64,000 nt of DNA. It comes from Mesorhizobium amorphae. GTDB taxonomy: Bacteria; Pseudomonadota; Alphaproteobacteria; Rhizobiales; Rhizobiaceae. Where the stretch lies: the NCBI GenBank assembly GCA_003240775.1, contig QFNI01000014.1, positions 1 to 64,000 on the forward strand, read 5' to 3'. A model generated the notes under the pieces. It was not told the origin of the DNA. It did not search any database and worked only from the letters and a program-made list of their open reading frames with translations. Below, piece by piece: positions 50,455-59,832 of this stretch (the first letter of the stretch is position 1; every line of letters starts with the position of its first letter). Made by a program: the position numbers and the translations under genes.

Positions 50455-51125
50455 CGGAAGGGTGAACTTGCGGTTGGATTCATTTGCAATCCAGGCGGAG
50501 AACGCGCGCCAACGTCGGGGGCGTCGAGCGTCTCAGATGCCAGTAGCTCAGTTGTGCCGCGTTCTTAACGTATTCAAGTGACTTTGGATCGTTGACATCG
50601 TGCTATCCTGTCATGCCGGCGAGGATCGAGGCTTCAGCTTAACTGCTTATCGAGGTGCTTTTCGTAGGGAAAGTGAGTTGCGCTGATTGATTCGTTCGTT
50701 GCCGTCCGCTTGCTGCTGACCTTCTGTTGATCTCGCGTTCTGTGGCCTTGCCCCGGATTTCCGCGACAACGTTAGCGGCGCGCAGCCCGACAACCAATGG
50801 TTATGAATCCGTTTCTTGGTCGGTTCCATAACGACCAAAGCAGTGCTATTGGGGAGTGGAGAAGCCTCGCGTCACCTAAGCGAGGGTGTATCAGGGAGGA
50901 ATTCTGCGATGGAAGTGGGCTTCAGCAGCTCTGTTTAGAGGTGTGTTGTCACGCGACACCCTGAAGTTGCGGCTACCTTTTGTTTGACCCTTCTTCCGTT
51001 GGTTGCATGGTATACATCTTTATAGGGTGTAAATATACTTCACATCGAATGATAGGCGGCTCTCGTTTCAGGCGACGATCCTCTTGTTCCGATAAGTCGA
51101 ATTGATATAACTTTTTGAAAGAGAA
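50455..51125. other. AT-richer intergenic region with possible transposase trace
   Basis: This 670-base stretch has no full gene. A short frame (about 50,528-50,583) reads A-S-Q-M-P-V-A-Q-L-C-R-V-L-N-V and stops. It vaguely resembles the start of an IS3-type OrfB, but is too short to be sure. The last ~150 bases are AT-rich and probably contain the promoter of the next gene, whose AAAGAGA ribosome site is next to its ATG. Confidence 0.4.
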
Positions 51126-52289
51126 ATGGTGGAAGTTACCGTTCCCAAGAGGAAGCCCCGGATACTTGTAATGATCCCGTCTGGTAAAGTTTACCAGCAT
51201 GATCGGGTTATGATATATGACCAGGTGAGGGAGAATTATATTGCCAAGTATTTTAATACTGGCGATATGATGGTCTATGACTCCACGCTCAAGCTGCTGG
51301 ACTTTGAAGCTCTTGACGTTCTTGCGATCTCCGATCCTAAGCCTGAGCAGATAGAGCGATACAACCGCGACTTCGATTATGTCTTTCTGCGTGCTTCTAA
51401 TTTTATTCACGAGCACATGAACTGGGAGAAGGCCGTTTGGGTTTTGGAGCAGTTGAAGATCCCGGTTTATGCGCTGGGTGTCGGGGCTCAAGCTGAAACC
51501 AAGCGTGACATCACACTCTCTGATGAAAGCAGGAAGGTTTGGCAACTCATTGCCGAACGGAGTCCGGCGATCGGCGTTCGCGGTGCCTATTCCGCTGAGG
51601 TTCTGAATGCCAATGGCATCAAGAATGTGGAAGTCATCGGATGCCCGTCGCTGTTTCGGACCCGAAATCGGGATTTGAAGCTGAGATTGCAGCCCGCTGA
51701 TGAAGTCAAGCGGATCGCTTTCAGCTTGAGGCGTGAAACGAGCAGTTATTACGCAGCCGACATGGCAAGCTTCGTGAAGCTGCAGAAGGAACTACTTCTC
51801 AAATTATCGCGCGCATTTGATACTCTCATTACAATCCACGGTGAGCCGGAAGAAAAATCGTTCTTTGTGAGTTACGCTGAAGGCAAACGAAAGGCTGTCG
51901 AGTATTTTGTGAGAACTGGTTGGTTCGATCAGGAGACCCGTCCGGAACTGCAGAAGCTCTACGAGCGTAATCTTTTTCTCAACGATCGAGTTGAAGACTA
52001 TGACACGATGATTGCTGGCCGGGATTTTGGTATCGGATATCGTGTGCACGGTGTCCTACCCGCGCTCGCCCAAGGGACACCTGCAACGCTGGTGGACTAT
52101 GATACGCGATCTGGCGAACTGGCTGAGACTTTTTCTATCCCCCACGCCAAGGATACCGAATTCCTGTCGCGATCGTTTGATGAACTCTTCGACCCATCAC
52201 AGTTCGACCAGTTCACTGCGCGCTTTCCACAAAATTATGACAGGTTTAAAAGCCTTATGGACCGATGCGGTATCCCCAATCTGATGTAA
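51126..52289 (+). CDS. Polysaccharide pyruvyl transferase family protein
   Basis: The 387-residue protein has the pattern of the CsaB/PssM family. It shows F-N-T-G-D-M-M near 43-49, a V-Y-A-L-G-V-G-A-Q-A core near 116-125, I-G-V-R-G-A-Y-S near 147-154 and G-Y-R-V-H-G-V-L-P-A-L-A-Q-G-T-P near 302-317. These enzymes add a pyruvyl ketal (from phosphoenolpyruvate) to a sugar of a polysaccharide. It follows the two acquired glycosyltransferase genes and is closed by an intrinsic terminator. It may decorate the same polymer. It is AT-richer than the left-hand EPS genes. Confidence 0.8.
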   Translation: MVEVTVPKRKPRILVMIPSGKVYQHDRVMIYDQVRENYIAKYFNTGDMMVYDSTLKLLDFEALDVLAISDPKPEQIERYNRDFDYVFLRASNFIHEHMNWEKAVWVLEQLKIPVYALGVGAQAETKRDITLSDESRKVWQLIAERSPAIGVRGAYSAEVLNANGIKNVEVIGCPSLFRTRNRDLKLRLQPADEVKRIAFSLRRETSSYYAADMASFVKLQKELLLKLSRAFDTLITIHGEPEEKSFFVSYAEGKRKAVEYFVRTGWFDQETRPELQKLYERNLFLNDRVEDYDTMIAGRDFGIGYRVHGVLPALAQGTPATLVDYDTRSGELAETFSIPHAKDTEFLSRSFDELFDPSQFDQFTARFPQNYDRFKSLMDRCGIPNLM

Positions 52290-52309
52290 GGTGGAATCTT
52301 TGAAGGCAG

Positions 52310-52339
52310 GCGCGAGAGTCGATGACTCTCGCGCTTTTT
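52310..52339 (+). terminator. Intrinsic terminator after the pyruvyltransferase-like gene
   Basis: A perfect 11-base stem (GCGCGAGAGTC, 52310-52320, with GACTCTCGCGC, 52324-52334) has a GAT loop and is followed by five T residues. It lies 21 bases after the stop codon, so it should end transcription of the acquired glycosyltransferase operon. Confidence 0.85.
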
Positions 52340-52634
52340 AGTATGATGGCTGCTGCCGGTGACCTATAATCTTTAACTGCTCAATGGCTGAGTTGGGTGT
52401 GGGTAGTTATCCCGCGAGGCATGGGTCGATCGACTGTCTGCTTAAATCCAGTCAAACCAGCTGCGTCTGCTAAGTGCATCTCTTGAGACGCCGCAAAAAT
52501 CATGATGGCGAGCGATGCTGCTGCTATCAGCACCGCCACGACGCGAGTTTATGAAGCGTCGGAGGTCTCACACGCGACCTCTTCAACAGCGATTGAGACT
52601 CGACACGCGCGTGGGGATCGCCGCATAGGCGGGG
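52340..52634. other. Intergenic region at the right edge of the low-GC island
   Basis: Nearly 300 bases without a supported gene. Composition moves from AT-rich back to GC-rich toward 52,600, consistent with an island boundary. The promoter of cysQ is presumably here. No attachment site or direct repeat could be demonstrated. Confidence 0.4.
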
Positions 52635-53459
52635 ATGGTCGCTTCTCCTCACCTGTCCGCTCTCATCGACATCGCCTGCGAGGCGGGGCGTGTCGTGATG
52701 GAGGTTTATGCGGATGCCGAGTGCGGGGAGCGGGTGAAGGCGGATGCGTCGCCGGTCACCGAGGCGGATCTGCGCGGTGAGGCGATGATCCTGGCGGGGC
52801 TGGCTCGGGTCTTTCCCGGTGTGCCGGTGGTGGCGGAGGAAGAGGCCGCCGCCGGGCGGATTCCGGAGACGGTGGAGGGGCGGTTCCTGCTGGTGGATGC
52901 GCTCGATGGGACGCGTGAGTTCCTTGCGCGCAATGGGGAGTTCACCGTCAACATCGCGCTCGTGGAGGATGGCCGGCCCGTGATGGGGGTGGTGCATGCG
53001 CCGGCGTTCGGGCTCACTTTCGCGGGCTCTGCGGATGGGGCGGTGATGCGGATCGGAGAGGGCGGTGTGCTCGAGCCGATCCATGGGCGGCAAGTGGGGC
53101 TCGTGCGCGAAGCGCTGCTCAGCCGCTCGCGCGGGGTGTCGGATGAAACGCGATCCTGGCTTGCCCGGCATTCCGTAGAAAAAATTACCCTTTGCGGCTC
53201 CTCGCTGAAATTCTGTCGCCTCGCATGTGGCGAGGCCGATCTCTACCCTTGTCTCGGGCCGACCATGGAATGGGACACGGCTGCGGGACAGGCGGTTCTG
53301 GAGGCTGCGGGCGGGTCGGTGCTCGGGCTTGACGGGCTGCCTGTCCGATACAACAAGCGCGGCCGGCGCGAGGAGAAGGATTTTCTCAACGCGCCCTTCG
53401 TGGCCTATGGCGACCCGTCTCTCGCCATGGCCGCGTCGGAAGGCACGGGCAGCGGCTGA
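52635..53459 (+). CDS. cysQ: 3'(2'),5'-bisphosphate nucleotidase
   Basis: The 274-residue protein belongs to the inositol monophosphatase superfamily. It has V-V-A-E-E-E near 72-77, the metal-binding D-A-L-D-G-T-R-E-F near 96-104 and the closing W-D-T-A-A-G-Q near 214-220. CysQ removes phosphate from PAP (made when PAPS is used) and keeps sulfur metabolism from being inhibited. It is followed by cysD after a 75-base gap and probably belongs to the same transcription unit. Inositol phosphatase activity is a less likely alternative given the cys neighbours. Confidence 0.9.
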   Translation: MVASPHLSALIDIACEAGRVVMEVYADAECGERVKADASPVTEADLRGEAMILAGLARVFPGVPVVAEEEAAAGRIPETVEGRFLLVDALDGTREFLARNGEFTVNIALVEDGRPVMGVVHAPAFGLTFAGSADGAVMRIGEGGVLEPIHGRQVGLVREALLSRSRGVSDETRSWLARHSVEKITLCGSSLKFCRLACGEADLYPCLGPTMEWDTAAGQAVLEAAGGSVLGLDGLPVRYNKRGRREEKDFLNAPFVAYGDPSLAMAASEGTGSG

Positions 53460-53534
53460 ACGCCTTTCGGGGCGGGCGGCCGCGCCGAAAGAAGAAAGGG
53501 TCGGGAGACAGGCTCCCGGTGCAGTCGTCGTTTC

Positions 53535-54500
53535 ATGCTCCACAGCTCCGCCGCCACCCAGCATGCGCCAGTGGCCCAGGCATCCCTTGCCCCCTCCCCT
53601 GCCAAGCTCTCGCATCTGAGGCGGCTTGAGGCGGAAGCCATCTTCATCATGCGCGAGGTGGCGGCCGAATTCCGCAACCCGGTGATGCTCTACTCGATCG
53701 GCAAGGATTCGGCGGTGATGCTGCATCTCGCCGTGAAGGCGTTCTTTCCGGCGCGGCCGCCTTTTCCGCTGCTGCATGTCGACACGACCTGGAAGTTCCG
53801 CGAGATGATCGCGTTTCGCGATCAGGCGGCCGCCCGCGCAGGGATGGAGCTGATCGTCCACACCAACCGCGAGGGCGTGGAAGCGGGCGTCACGCCCTTC
53901 ACGCACGGCGCCTCGACCTACACCACGATCATGAAGACGGACGCGCTGAAGCAGGCGCTGACGGCCGGCAAGTTCGACGCGGCCTTCGGCGGCGCGCGAC
54001 GCGACGAGGAAAAGAGCCGCGCCAAGGAGCGCATCTTCTCGTTCCGCACGCCCAACCACGGCTGGGACCCAAAGAACCAGCGTCCCGAACTGTGGAACCT
54101 CTACAATGCGCGCGTGAGGCCGGGTGAGTCGATCCGCGTGTTTCCCTTGTCCAACTGGACGGAAGCCGACATCTGGCAGTACATCCTCGCCGAAGGCATC
54201 CCCATCCCCCAGCTCTATTTCGCGGCCGAGCGCCCGGTGGTGAACCGCGGCGGGCAGTGGATCATGGTGGATGACGCGCGCATGCCGCTCGACCGGGAAG
54301 AAGCGCACGAGATGCGCCGCGTCCGCTTCCGCACGCTGGGCTGCTACCCCTTGACGGCAGCCGTGGAATCCGACGCCGACACGCTGGAAGCGGTGGTGGC
54401 CGAGACGCTTGCCGCAAGCTCGTCGGAGCGCTCGGGCCGGTTGATCGACCACGACGAGCAGGGCTCGATGGAGAAGAAGAAGCGCGAGGGCTATTTCTGA
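53535..54500 (+). CDS. cysD: Sulfate adenylyltransferase subunit 2
   Basis: The 321-residue protein shows the PAPS-reductase-like ATP pyrophosphatase signature Y-S-I-G-K-D-S-A-V near 54-62. H-V-D-T-T-W-K-F-R and F-G-G-A-R-R-D-E-E-K-S-R-A-K-E-R are hallmarks of CysD. It is the catalytic half of ATP sulfurylase, forming adenylylsulfate (APS) with the CysN GTPase. Its stop overlaps the cysNC start (TGATG). The start has no strong ribosome site, but the following residues match the usual N terminus. Confidence 0.95.
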   Translation: MLHSSAATQHAPVAQASLAPSPAKLSHLRRLEAEAIFIMREVAAEFRNPVMLYSIGKDSAVMLHLAVKAFFPARPPFPLLHVDTTWKFREMIAFRDQAAARAGMELIVHTNREGVEAGVTPFTHGASTYTTIMKTDALKQALTAGKFDAAFGGARRDEEKSRAKERIFSFRTPNHGWDPKNQRPELWNLYNARVRPGESIRVFPLSNWTEADIWQYILAEGIPIPQLYFAAERPVVNRGGQWIMVDDARMPLDREEAHEMRRVRFRTLGCYPLTAAVESDADTLEAVVAETLAASSSERSGRLIDHDEQGSMEKKKREGYF

Positions 54501-56392
54501 TGAACGCGCCTTTCGCAAACCCGACCGACGCCAAGGAACTCCTGCGCTTCATCACCTGCGGCTCCGTGGACGACGGCAAGTCGAGCCTGATCGGGCGGCT
54601 CCTCTATGACACAAAGCTGCTCTTCGCCGACCAGCTGGAAACGCTGGAGCGCGACTCGCGCAAGCAGGGTGCGGCGGGCGACGGCATCGATTTCGCGCTG
54701 CTGGTCGACGGGCTCGAGGCCGAGCGCGAGCAGGGCATCACGATCGATGTCGCCTATCGCTTCTTTGCGACGCCCGCGCGCTCCTTCATCGTGGCCGACA
54801 CGCCCGGACACGAGCAGTACACCCGCAACATGGCGACCGGCGCTTCCACGGCCGATCTCGCGGTGATCCTGATCGACGCGCGCAAGGGCGTGCTGACCCA
54901 GACGCGGCGGCATTCCTTTATCGCCTCGCTGCTCGGCATCAAGCATGTGGTGCTGGCCGTCAACAAGATCGACCTCGTGGGCTTCGACGAAGGCGTGTTC
55001 CGCGGGATCGTGGAGGATTACCTCAGCTTCGCCTCGGCGCTCGGCTTTCGGAGCGTCGTTCCGATCCCGCTCTCGGCGCGGTTCGGCGACAATGTCTCCG
55101 AGCGCAGCGAAAACACGCCCTGGTTCGAGGGCCCCACCCTGATCGAGCATCTCGAAGGGGTGGATGTCTCGGAGGGCGGCGAGGCGCGGCCCTTCCGCAT
55201 GCCCGTGCAATGGGTCAACCGGCCCGACCTCGACTTCCGCGGCTTCGCCGGCACGATCGCGAGCGGCGGCGTCGCGGTGGGCGACACGGTCGCCGTCGCG
55301 GGATCGGGCCGCACGAGCCGGGTCAGGAACATCGTCACCTATGACGGGGATCGCGAGAATGCGGTGGCCGGCGAGGCGGTGACGCTGACGCTGGAAGACG
55401 AGGTGGACGTTTCGCGTGGCGATGTGCTCGCCGCGGCCGACGCGCGCCCGGAAGTGGCGGATGCCTTTGCGGCCCACCTGATCTGGATGCACGACGTGCC
55501 GCTCGTGCCGGGGCGCGCCTATCTGCTCAAGCTCGGCACGCGCACGGTGCCCGCGAGCGTTTCGGCCATCCAGCACCTGATCGACGTCAACAGCTTCGCC
55601 CAATTGCCCGCCGAGCGGCTGGAACTGAACGCGGTGGCCGTGGTGGATGTGGCGCTGGCCGAGCCCATCGCCTTCGAGGCCTATGCGCAGAACCGCATGG
55701 GCGGGGCGTTCATCCTGATCGACCGCCTGTCCAACCAGACGGTGGGCGCGGGCACCGTGCTCTTCGGGCTGCGCCGGGCGAGCAACGTGCACCGCCACGC
55801 GATGGATGTGACCAAGGCCACGCGCGCGGGGCTGAAGGGCCAGAAGCCAGCACTTCTCTGGTTCACCGGGCTCTCGGGGGCGGGCAAGTCCACCATCGCC
55901 AACTTGGTCGAGAAGCGGCTGGCGGCGCTTGGGCGCCACACCATGGTGCTCGACGGCGACAACCTGCGCCACGGGCTGAACCGCGATCTCGGCTTCACCG
56001 ACGCCGACCGGGTGGAGAACATTCGTCGCGCGGGCGAAAGCGGCAGGTTGCTGGTGGAGGCCGGGCTGATCGCCATCGCGTCGCTGATCTCGCCCTTCCG
56101 CGCCGACCGCGACGGCGTGAGAGCCCTGCTCGGCACCGGCGAGTTCATCGAGGTGCATGTACACGCGCCGCTGGAAGTGGCTGAGGCGCGCGACCCCAAG
56201 GGCCTCTACCGCAAGGCGCGGGCCGGCGAGATCGCGAACTTCACGGGCATCAGCAGCCCTTATGAAGCGCCTGAACATGCGGAGATCGTGCTCGACACGG
56301 GTGCCGCATCGGCCGAGGCCTGCGCGGAGCAGGTGATCGACTATCTCCGGCTGAAGGGCCATCTCGGCGAGCAGGGGGACTGGACGATCTGA
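54500..56392 (+). CDS. cysNC: Bifunctional sulfate adenylyltransferase subunit 1 / adenylylsulfate kinase
   Basis: The 630-residue protein fuses an EF-Tu-like GTPase (CysN, about 1-430; G-S-V-D-D-G-K-S-S near 17-25, D-T-P-G-H-E near 98-103, N-K-I-D near 154-157) to APS kinase (CysC, about 445-630). The kinase half has the P-loop G-L-S-G-A-G-K-S-T near 457-465 and D-G-D-N-L-R near 494-499. The pair makes PAPS, the sulfate donor. The fusion (NodQ type) is common in Rhizobiales. It is intact. Confidence 0.95.
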   Translation: MNAPFANPTDAKELLRFITCGSVDDGKSSLIGRLLYDTKLLFADQLETLERDSRKQGAAGDGIDFALLVDGLEAEREQGITIDVAYRFFATPARSFIVADTPGHEQYTRNMATGASTADLAVILIDARKGVLTQTRRHSFIASLLGIKHVVLAVNKIDLVGFDEGVFRGIVEDYLSFASALGFRSVVPIPLSARFGDNVSERSENTPWFEGPTLIEHLEGVDVSEGGEARPFRMPVQWVNRPDLDFRGFAGTIASGGVAVGDTVAVAGSGRTSRVRNIVTYDGDRENAVAGEAVTLTLEDEVDVSRGDVLAAADARPEVADAFAAHLIWMHDVPLVPGRAYLLKLGTRTVPASVSAIQHLIDVNSFAQLPAERLELNAVAVVDVALAEPIAFEAYAQNRMGGAFILIDRLSNQTVGAGTVLFGLRRASNVHRHAMDVTKATRAGLKGQKPALLWFTGLSGAGKSTIANLVEKRLAALGRHTMVLDGDNLRHGLNRDLGFTDADRVENIRRAGESGRLLVEAGLIAIASLISPFRADRDGVRALLGTGEFIEVHVHAPLEVAEARDPKGLYRKARAGEIANFTGISSPYEAPEHAEIVLDTGAASAEACAEQVIDYLRLKGHLGEQGDWTI

Positions 56393-56484
56393 GCCTTGGC
56401 TGACACCCGAGCCCTGGCCCTCCATAAGACAGCGCGCGGGGCGTCGGAATGCTGTAGAGCGTGTCCGCCCACCGGATCGCCTCC

Positions 56485-57729
56485 ATGATCACCGACGCCC
56501 CTCCCGGCTCCCCCGAGCAGCGCTTCGCCGCCTTCCGGCACGGCGCCTTCCTGCGCTACTGGCTGTCGCGCTTCTTCGGCACATTCGCCGCGCAGATCGT
56601 TTCCGTATCGGTGGGCTGGCAGATCTACGATCTCACGCGCAACCCGCTCGATCTCGGCTATGTCGGGCTCGTGCAGTTCGCGCCGGCGCTCCTGCTCGTG
56701 CTCGTCACCGGTTCTGTGGCCGACCGCTTCGGGCGGCGCCTCGTGATGGGACTGTCGATGGCGCTGGAAGCGGTGTGTGCGGCAGCCCTTCTCGCTTTCA
56801 CTGTGCATGGGCTCGTCAGCCCGCTGCCCATCTTCGGCACGCTTCTCGTGATCGGCGTGGCGCGGGCGTTCTTTGGGCCGGCTTCCGCCTCGCTGGTGGC
56901 GAACCTCGTGCCTGCAGAGGATTTCGCAAACGCGGTCGCGTGGAATTCGTCGGCTTGGCAGACCGCGACCATCGTCGGGCCCGTTGCGGGCGGCCTGCTC
57001 TACGGGCTCGGCGCCGACTGGGCCTATGGCACAGCGACCGCGCTGATGCTGGTCGCGGCAGCGCTCGTCTTTTCGATCCCGCGCCCGCGCCAAGCCGTCA
57101 CCAACGAGCCGGCGACGCTCGAATCGATGCTGGCGGGCTTCCGCTACATCTGGAAGGAGAAGATCGTGCTGGGCGCGGTCTCGCTCGATCTCTTCGCCGT
57201 GCTCTTGTCCGGCGCGGTGGCGCTGCTTCCGGTCTACGCGCGCGACATCCTACATCTCGGGCCGTGGGGGCTGGGGATGCTGCGGGCTGCGCCCGGCATC
57301 GGGGCCATCGCGGTTGCCGTCTGGCTGGCCGGCCATCCGTTGCGCGACCATGCGGGGCTGATCCTGCTCGTCTTCGTGGCGCTGTTCGGCATCGTGACGG
57401 TGGTGTTCGGGCTTTCGACCATCACCTGGCTGTCCATCGTGGCGCTCGGGCTGCTCGGGGCGACCGACATGGTGAGCGTCTACATCCGGGAAACGCTGAT
57501 CCAGCTCTGGACGCCCGACCAGGTGCGCGGGCGGGTGAACGCGGTGAACATGGTGTTCGTCGGCGCGTCGAACGAGCTGGGTGAGTTCCGCGCGGGCACC
57601 ATGGCGCATTTCATCGGGGTGGTGCCGGCGGTGGTGCTGGGCGGCGTGGGCGCGGTTGCGGTGGCCGGCATCTGGGCCGTGGCATTCCCCGCGTTGCGGC
57701 GGGTGAGGCGGCTGGATGGGAGGGTCTGA
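56485..57729 (+). CDS. Major facilitator superfamily transporter (EntS-like)
   Basis: The 414-residue protein has about 12 membrane helices, with the MFS loop motif G-S-V-A-D-R-F-G-R-R-L-V near 69-80 and a central cytoplasmic loop around 200-218. The profile fits drug/siderophore exporters of the EntS-like group, such as the N-terminal R-Y-W-L-S-R-F-F-G-T-F. The ATG at 56485 is preferred over a GTG at 56461. The gene stands alone 92 bases after cysNC; no siderophore gene is near. The substrate is unknown. Confidence 0.82.
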   Translation: MITDAPPGSPEQRFAAFRHGAFLRYWLSRFFGTFAAQIVSVSVGWQIYDLTRNPLDLGYVGLVQFAPALLLVLVTGSVADRFGRRLVMGLSMALEAVCAAALLAFTVHGLVSPLPIFGTLLVIGVARAFFGPASASLVANLVPAEDFANAVAWNSSAWQTATIVGPVAGGLLYGLGADWAYGTATALMLVAAALVFSIPRPRQAVTNEPATLESMLAGFRYIWKEKIVLGAVSLDLFAVLLSGAVALLPVYARDILHLGPWGLGMLRAAPGIGAIAVAVWLAGHPLRDHAGLILLVFVALFGIVTVVFGLSTITWLSIVALGLLGATDMVSVYIRETLIQLWTPDQVRGRVNAVNMVFVGASNELGEFRAGTMAHFIGVVPAVVLGGVGAVAVAGIWAVAFPALRRVRRLDGRV

Positions 57730-58120
57730 GGGCGCGCGCGTGCTTCGAGGTTCCCTGCGCGAGTGCCTGAGGTGCGGGAGGGAGGGCGCTGACAACCCGT
57801 GATTTGCCTGGTGCCGTTCCTTCCACGAACTGAGAAGCTGGCTTTCAAGGCGCGGTCGAACCCTCGGCAGACACATCGATGCCCTCCCTCTCTCTCCTCA
57901 AGGGAGGATACAGGGTGGGGGTTGTGGGTGCAGAGCCTGGTTCGACGTCACCCCCACCCCTTACCCCTCCCCTCAAGGGGGAGGGGGAACGGAGAAGTTC
58001 GTGTCATCGTGGAGGTCCAGGTGGGGCTTCGGGTCAGTCTCGGGAAAGCGTACCCCACCTCACTTGTTGCCACCCCCTCCCCCCATCGGGCAGACTGTTC
58101 GGCTGAAACGGGAGGCAACC
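57730..58120. repeat. Intergenic region with two hairpins of the CTCAAGG type
   Basis: About 390 bases without a gene. They contain two C-rich/G-rich inverted repeats: a 5-base stem around 57895-57908 (TCCTC-AAGG-GAGGA) and a 9-base stem at 57964-57986 (CCCCTCCCC-TCAAG-GGGGAGGGG). This resembles the dispersed intergenic palindromes of alphaproteobacteria. They may also terminate the MFS transcript. The end of the region holds GGGAGG before the next start codon. Confidence 0.5.
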
Positions 58121-59332
58121 ATGCTCATTCATCGCCACGCCTGTCTCGCGCTTGCGCTCACTGCATTTCCCGCGCTCGCGCAGGATGCGCCATATCCGCA
58201 CGCGGCTGAGACGATCGGCACCGTCGAGCAGGTCTATGACGGAGCGCTGCTGCCCGACGAGGCGGTTGCGACCTATCGCAACATCGACCGGCTGTTCCCG
58301 ACCCGCACGATCAAGGCCGGGCCGACGCCGTCCAAACTGCCGATGGCCGAGAAGCCGCTCGGGCCTGTCTCCTTCAAGGTGGAGGACAAGTCCTACGACC
58401 TCTTCGACGTGATGGCGCTCGACAGCTTCACGGGCCTGCTCGTGTTGAAGGACGGCAAGGTCGCCTTCGAGACCTACCAGCGCGGCAACACGCCGGAAAC
58501 GCGGTGGATGTCGATGTCGGTCGCGAAATCGATCACGTCGACGCTTGTCGGCATCGCGCTCAAGGAAGGGCGCATCAAGAGCATCGACGACAACGTGGCG
58601 ACCTATGTGCCAGCCTTGAAGGGCTCAGCTTACGACGGCGTGAGCGTCAAGGACGTGCTGATGATGGCGTCGGGCGTGCGCTGGAACGAGACCTACACCG
58701 ACCCGCAATCCGACCGCCGCGCGCTGCTTCGCGCGCAGATCGCGCAGGAGCCGGGCTCGGCCATGAAGCTGATGGCGGGCCTGCCGCGCGCGGCCGAGCC
58801 AGGCACCGTCAACAACTACTCGACCGGCGAGACCCAGGTGCTGGGCGAGATCCTGCGCGGGGCGGTGGGCGTGCCGCTCGCCGACTATCTTTCAGAGAAG
58901 ATCTGGTTGCCGGCCGGGATGGAGCACGACGCCAAATGGTGGCTCGATTCACCCGATGGCACGGAGATCGGCGGCAGCGGCATCGCCGCCACCCTGCGCG
59001 ACTACGGCCGCTTCGGGCTGTTCTTCCTCGACCAGGCCAAGGTGAACGGCGTCTCGACGCTGCCGGACAACTGGACAACCCAAGCCACCTTGCCGACCAA
59101 GCTCAAGAACGGCGAGACGCTCGACTACGGCTACATGTGGTGGACGGGCTGGACGGAGCCTGCGGTGGCGGACGGTGCCTATCTCGCGATCGGCATCCAG
59201 GGGCAGAACATCTACATCAACCCCAAGCGCAACGTGGTGATCGTGAGCTTCGGCGCGCAGCCCAAGCCGACGGGGCAGGAGCCCGTCGATCCGCTGGTCT
59301 TCTTCGATGCGGTGGCTGCCGCGCTGGATTGA
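58121..59332 (+). CDS. Periplasmic serine hydrolase of the beta-lactamase/esterase family
   Basis: The 403-residue protein has a signal peptide (M-L-I-H-R-H-A-C-L-A-L-A-L-T-A ending A-L-A-Q) and the serine hydrolase fold of class C beta-lactamases. The active S-V-A-K tetrad is Ser133 and Lys136, and a Tyr of N-N-Y-S-T-G-E (Y233) is the likely general base. GGGAGG lies just before the ATG at 58121, which is why the long upstream open frame is rejected. The substrate (peptidoglycan fragment, ester or lactam) is unknown. It converges on terB. Confidence 0.85.
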   Translation: MLIHRHACLALALTAFPALAQDAPYPHAAETIGTVEQVYDGALLPDEAVATYRNIDRLFPTRTIKAGPTPSKLPMAEKPLGPVSFKVEDKSYDLFDVMALDSFTGLLVLKDGKVAFETYQRGNTPETRWMSMSVAKSITSTLVGIALKEGRIKSIDDNVATYVPALKGSAYDGVSVKDVLMMASGVRWNETYTDPQSDRRALLRAQIAQEPGSAMKLMAGLPRAAEPGTVNNYSTGETQVLGEILRGAVGVPLADYLSEKIWLPAGMEHDAKWWLDSPDGTEIGGSGIAATLRDYGRFGLFFLDQAKVNGVSTLPDNWTTQATLPTKLKNGETLDYGYMWWTGWTEPAVADGAYLAIGIQGQNIYINPKRNVVIVSFGAQPKPTGQEPVDPLVFFDAVAAALD

Positions 59333-59337
59333 GCGTT

Positions 59338-59360
59338 GCGCGGGCGTCAGTCGCCCGCGC
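59338..59360. terminator. Bidirectional hairpin between the serine hydrolase and terB
   Basis: GCGCGGGCG (59338-59346) and CGCCCGCGC (59352-59360) form a perfect 9-base stem with a TCAGT loop. It begins six bases after the hydrolase stop and covers the terB stop region. There is no T run, so it may act with Rho or as a stability hairpin for both transcripts. Confidence 0.55.
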
Positions 59361-59823
59361 GTGAGCCCTCGGCGCGCTTTTGCGCGGCGCGGCTCTTCAT
59401 CAGCATGCGGTCCCGCCCGTCGACGCCCAGCAGATCGGCCACACGCCAGAGCGTGTGGTCCTCGGTCTCGTGCAGCATTCCATCGGCGAAGGCGACCCGC
59501 CAGAGCAGGCCGACGAACTCGGCGCGCTGCTTCTCGTCCCAGCGGCGGATCAGCACCGAAGTGAAACTGTAGAGGTCGACCGCCTCCGCTTCCGCCGCTT
59601 CGCCCGCGGAGAGAAGGGCATCGAGGCCCGCGCCGTCGAGTTCATAGGCCTCGGCGAGAGCCGCACGAAGCTGCTCGCGCTCGGCGGGATCGCGCACGCC
59701 GTCCGCATCCATCACCTGGAAGAGAAGGGCGGCCGCCGCCACGCGCGTGTCGTCCTGGCGGCGCACGCGCGGGTGCTCGTCGGCGGCGAGCGAGGCGAAG
59801 AAGGCGCGAAGCTGGTCGAACAT
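59347..59823 (-). CDS. TerB family tellurite-resistance-like protein
   Basis: The 158-residue acidic protein has the TerB helical core, with M-D-A-D-G-V-R-D-P-A-E-R near 38-49 and W-R-V-A-F-A-D-G-M-L-H-E-T-E-D near 107-121, including acidic metal-binding-like pairs. Such proteins are not restricted to tellurite resistance. It follows hemY by nine bases and is probably cotranscribed with the haem operon. Function here is unknown. Confidence 0.8.
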   Translation of the reverse strand: MFDQLRAFFASLAADEHPRVRRQDDTRVAAAALLFQVMDADGVRDPAEREQLRAALAEAYELDGAGLDALLSAGEAAEAEAVDLYSFTSVLIRRWDEKQRAEFVGLLWRVAFADGMLHETEDHTLWRVADLLGVDGRDRMLMKSRAAQKRAEGSRAGD

Positions 59824-59832
59824 GGTTCGGTC

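Noticed and set aside
50528..50583. IS3-type OrfB fragment
   Set aside because: Only about 15 residues resemble the start of OrfB before a stop. This is too short to call a mobile element, so it is noted only in the intergenic entry.
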